From positions 3,280,001 through 3,344,000 of the forward strand of contig CP143946.1 of the NCBI GenBank assembly GCA_036419695.1: a stretch of DNA of 64,000 bases. The letters run 5' to 3'. Under the pieces are notes generated by a model. The model was given only the letters and a program-made list of their open reading frames with translations. It had not been told where the DNA came from and did no database searches. Below are positions 61,333 through 64,000 of this stretch, one piece after another. The DNA comes from [Clostridium] symbiosum (GTDB lineage Bacteria > Bacillota > Clostridia > Lachnospirales > Lachnospiraceae). Each line of letters opens with the position of its first letter. The first letter of the stretch is position 1. Made by a program: the position numbers and the translations under genes.

Positions 61333-61457
61333 ACCTGTCCCTTCTTCCAAATTCCATCCAAATTCCTTTGCTTTCAATAAACGGCATATTCATCTTCGCC
61401 CGGGCGCGCATCCTGCCCGGAGGGCTTTCACCATCCCAGGAGATTTTCCCATGCTAT

Positions 61458-61493
61458 TTAAAACAGGCCGCTGTACGTTACTGTGCAGCGGCC
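61458..61493 (-). terminator. Intrinsic terminator of the uraA-cupin operon
   Basis: GGCCGCTGTAC (61466-61476) and GTGCAGCGGCC (61483-61493) form the stem. On the minus strand TGTTTTAAAT follows. Confidence 0.8.
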
Positions 61494-61530
61494 CGTCCGG
61501 CAGAAAGCTTCTATTCCCCGCTTTCCGATC

Positions 61531-61857
61531 TCAATCGTAAATAATCAACGCCATGAATACCAGATCCGTATCCCCCTTATTTGCCATGCCGTGGCTGTAT
61601 CCGTTGGGGGTAAAAGTCCGATCTCCGGGTACCACTGTGCGGATTGTACCATTGTCATTGTACTCTCCCTCACCCCTGATAATGTAATAGGTCTCGCTGT
61701 TGCCAACATGTTCATGATATCCGAGGGAACATCCTGGTGCAATCGTCACTTCCGAAAACATCTTGCCCTTGCCGTTCATCTCTTCTTCGTTCAGGATATA
61801 TTTTACCGAGATCTCTCCGTCCCCGCCGTTGGCATTCTTTTTGATTACCGTTTCCAT
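61531..61857 (-). CDS. Cupin-domain protein
   Basis: This single-domain cupin of 108 residues has the two motifs GCSLGYHEHVGNSETYYIIRGEGEY in parts (metal His at HEH, about 46-48) and PNGYSHGMAN (second motif). The ATG at 61857 is chosen for the GGAGG upstream; the longer frame to 61932 is not supported. Small cupins act as isomerases, dioxygenases or binding proteins, and no substrate can be read. It follows uraA by 89 bp on the same strand. Confidence 0.87.
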   Translation of the reverse strand: METVIKKNANGGDGEISVKYILNEEEMNGKGKMFSEVTIAPGCSLGYHEHVGNSETYYIIRGEGEYNDNGTIRTVVPGDRTFTPNGYSHGMANKGDTDLVFMALIIYD

Positions 61858-61946
61858 CACTGTCTGCCTCCTCTTATAACTTTCCTTCTTATACTGTTTA
61901 TTATACTTGTTCTTTCCAATCTTTTCAATCACAAACGCCGTCCGGT

Positions 61947-63197
61947 TTACTCGTTTGTCAGCTTAAGTTTGTCCAGCACATGGAAAATCAGGCTCAGGAT
62001 CATTCCGACCACACAGGCCAGGACCATTCCCGTCATCTGGATATTTCCGATGCTTAATTTGATACCCGAAAGACCGGTTACAAAGATGACCGACGTGAGG
62101 GCCAGATTCCTTGAATTGCCATAGTCAACCCTTGAATCCACCAGAATGCGGAGTCCGGACGTACCAATCATACCGTAGAGCAGGAAAGAAATTCCTCCGA
62201 TGACCGGTCCCGGAATCGTGCTGATTAACATGGATAATTTACCGATAAAGGAACAAACGATGGAAAGCACGGCCGCACCGGCAATAACGCGGACACTATA
62301 GACCCTCGTCACGGCCATGACCCCGATATTCTCTCCATATGTGGTCGTCGGTACAGAGCCGATAAAACCGGACAGCATCGTGGAAAAATTATCTCCGAAT
62401 AAGGAACGGTGAAGTCCCGGATCCTTTAAAAGGTCACGTCCCACAATCTTGCTGGTCACGACCTGATGGCCGATATGCTCCGACGTGATAACAAGGATGA
62501 CCGGCAGAATAATCATAATCGCCTCCGGGTTAAATTTCGGGGAGGAGAAGTTGGGGATTGCAAAAACAGGGGCATTGGCCACCGGGGCAAAATCCACCAG
62601 TCCACAGGCAATGGCCGCCACATATCCCATAATGACTGCAATTAAGATTGGGATGACGGACAAAAATCCCCTGAACAAGATGGAGCCGAACACGGCAACT
62701 CCCAGTGTTACGAGGAAAACAATCATCTTTTTCGGGTCTATCACTTCATCCAGAAGTCCCGCGTTGTTTGCCGCCGTTCCGGACAGTTCCAGGCCAATCA
62801 GAGCCACAACCGGACCCATGGCCGCAGGAGGCAGCACGATGTCAATCCACTCCGAACCGAATTTGTAAATAATAAATGCAAGAATACAGCCGCAGAATCC
62901 GACCGCAACGAAACCGCCGAGCGCGTAGGCATAGCCGAACTTCTCAATGACAATCCCGGCAGGAGCCAGAAATGCAAAGCTGGAACCCAGATAAGCGGGC
63001 GCTTTTCCTTTCGTCACCAGGATAAACAGCAGGGTTCCCACACCATTCATGAATAAAACGATAGCCGGATTGATACCGAACAAAAACGGAACCAGCACCG
63101 ATGCGCCGAACATGGCGAACATGTGCTGGATGCTGAGGGGCACCAGCAGGTTAAACGGCACTTTCTCCTCAACCTGAATAATACGATGACTTTCCAT
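61947..63197 (-). CDS. uraA: Uracil permease (NCS2 family)
   Basis: This protein of 416 residues has about 14 membrane segments. The nucleobase-ascorbate signature region carries VITSEHIGHQVVTSKIVGRD and VPTTTYGENIGVMAVT, with the Glu and Thr-Thr residues typical of uracil (UraA/PyrP) rather than xanthine carriers. GGGAGG lies 5 nt before the ATG at 63197; an upstream in-frame start at 63278 lies in the structured leader and is rejected. Confidence 0.92.
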   Translation of the reverse strand: MESHRIIQVEEKVPFNLLVPLSIQHMFAMFGASVLVPFLFGINPAIVLFMNGVGTLLFILVTKGKAPAYLGSSFAFLAPAGIVIEKFGYAYALGGFVAVGFCGCILAFIIYKFGSEWIDIVLPPAAMGPVVALIGLELSGTAANNAGLLDEVIDPKKMIVFLVTLGVAVFGSILFRGFLSVIPILIAVIMGYVAAIACGLVDFAPVANAPVFAIPNFSSPKFNPEAIMIILPVILVITSEHIGHQVVTSKIVGRDLLKDPGLHRSLFGDNFSTMLSGFIGSVPTTTYGENIGVMAVTRVYSVRVIAGAAVLSIVCSFIGKLSMLISTIPGPVIGGISFLLYGMIGTSGLRILVDSRVDYGNSRNLALTSVIFVTGLSGIKLSIGNIQMTGMVLACVVGMILSLIFHVLDKLKLTNE

Positions 63198-63226
63198 TTT
63201 TACCTCCCATATTCTTTTGTAAGATT

Positions 63227-63305
63227 TAGTGCAGGAAAATAGCGCAGGAAGAAACCTGTAGCACGATACTTCGGCCACTGCATCCTCCTGCGCTTATTCT
63301 GCAAG
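63227..63305 (-). promoter_or_regulatory. Structured uraA leader
   Basis: On the minus strand a long stem pairs TGCAG-AATA-GCGCAGGA with TCCTGCGC-TATT-CCTGCA. The stem ends about 30 nt before the uraA ATG. It does not contain the PyrR-binding consensus that I know. It may be an attenuator or a small regulatory RNA structure. Confidence 0.5.
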
Positions 63306-63317
63306 TTTCTTCTACAT

Positions 63318-63346
63318 ATTATGCCATAGACGGTCATATTCGTAAA
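63318..63346 (-). promoter_or_regulatory. Promoter of uraA
   Basis: On the minus strand TTTACG (63346-63341) and CATAAT (63323-63318) are 17 bp apart, immediately before the leader stem. Confidence 0.6.
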
Positions 63347-63460
63347 GATTTTTTTAGAAATGGATTTCGTATTATTTACGGCCGGTCAGTGATTTGATAT
63401 ACCGGTATCCTTCTTCCGCCGCATTCTTCGGAGGTTGGGGACGGTACTTCTATCCAGTTA

Positions 63461-64000
63461 TCATTTTTTCATTTTCAGTTCCGAGTACGGTATCGTTACT
63501 TCCGGGAATCCTTCCGCATACGATGCGATTTCATACGGTGCATAATAGAAAACCACACCCTCCGGAGTGATATAAAAGGCCGAATCAAAGCTTACGTCGT
63601 CCGCGATTGTGTGCTCCAGATCTTCCGGGGATTCAAAGGCAAAGTTTGTCTTCTCCGCCAGCTCCCTGAATGCCCTGCCCACAATGCTCTGAAGCTCCTC
63701 CACCGAATTATCGACAAGATCATTCAGCTTCATCCGCTCTCCCGTCTTACGGTTAAAGACAAAATAATCTTTGAAAGGCATATCGTGGGCTCCGCCCGAA
63801 TATTCATAGCCGTCCGCCTCCACGCAGACCAGGTTATCATCGAGATAATTGATCGCCGCAATCTCATAAATAAGCGTCGACAAATGGAAATCGTCCCTGT
63901 AGCTCAGGGATTCATCCATATAAGACGCCATCTCGTCACTGTATGACAGCAGGGCGGCGCGGCGCTCCTCCATCGTGCGGTTCATCGCCTTTACCGCGTC
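63461..64000 (-). CDS. DUF3298/RsiV-like protein (5' end beyond the window)
   Basis: The frame is open to the window edge, and an internal ATG at 63985 is not convincing as the start because coding-like sequence continues past it. The visible 179 residues carry the same pattern as the gene at 23820: YEYSGGAHDMPFKDYFVFNR and a C-terminal FYITPEGVVFYYAPYEIASYAEGFPEVTIP. In the family this domain is extracytoplasmic; an N-terminal anchor may lie outside the window. Confidence 0.82.
   Translation of the reverse strand, partial: DAVKAMNRTMEERRAALLSYSDEMASYMDESLSYRDDFHLSTLIYEIAAINYLDDNLVCVEADGYEYSGGAHDMPFKDYFVFNRKTGERMKLNDLVDNSVEELQSIVGRAFRELAEKTNFAFESPEDLEHTIADDVSFDSAFYITPEGVVFYYAPYEIASYAEGFPEVTIPYSELKMKK

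Noticed and set aside
63227..63305. PyrR-binding attenuator before uraA
   Set aside because: The conserved PyrR loop sequence and a following T-tract terminator are not seen.

Overview
The window looks like chromosome of an anaerobic, low-to-mid GC Firmicute of the class Clostridia, most likely a Lachnospiraceae-type gut bacterium. This is inferred from the gene content: an electron-bifurcating-type [FeFe] hydrogenase, a sensory [FeFe] hydrogenase, LoaP/NusG-like antiterminators, a tryptophan T-box, a dlt operon and strong sigma-A type promoters. No rRNA, tRNA, CRISPR array or prophage was recognised.

Layout. 1-1670 is the 3' part of a catalytic [FeFe] hydrogenase gene. 1865-4571 is a large foldback repeat (copy A) split by a complete IS110-family insertion sequence (about 2434-4252). 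4738-6168 is glnA. From 21406 down to 6251 runs one long minus-strand block: two LoaP-like antiterminators, an exopolysaccharide/capsule cluster (aminotransferase, initiating sugar transferase, glycosyltransferases, UDP-sugar dehydrogenase, polymerase, flippase) and then dltABCD, with a small dltX at the very end. 21913-23618 holds an HxlR regulator with a flavin-type oxidase, and an unknown protein. 24509-28960 is a four-gene operon with a sensory hydrogenase and a SpoIIE-type phosphatase. 29357-32478 holds a CarD-like regulator and an EF-G paralogue. 32951-36856 is a shikimate/tyrosine operon (aroF-tyrA-aroA-DMT transporter). 36917-39394 is a diguanylate cyclase behind a c-di-GMP riboswitch. 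Repeat copy B (39696-40474) and copy C (about 46896-47790) follow, separated by a nicotinamidase-like gene, a T-box-controlled tryptophan transporter (trpXYZ), a flavodoxin/TetR pair and a divergent Sir2 protein. 47784-53005 is a dipeptide/oligopeptide ABC transporter. 53092-64000 holds a GDPD, a MerR regulator with a divergent YitT gene, a metallophosphoesterase, sbcDC, a small anchored protein, a cupin, uraA and a truncated DUF3298-type gene.

Most notable: (1) a previously unrecognised-looking ~0.9 kb repeat made of three nested foldbacks, present three times, whose distal stems show compensatory base changes between copies; (2) an IS110 element inserted in one copy. The uninterrupted copies in the same window give its exact empty site, and its joined ends would create a perfect TTGACA-N17-TATAAT promoter; (3) a LoaP pair with twin identical RNA hairpins, one in its own leader and one ending a divergent short transcript; (4) a riboswitch-controlled diguanylate cyclase lacking its inhibitory-site arginine.
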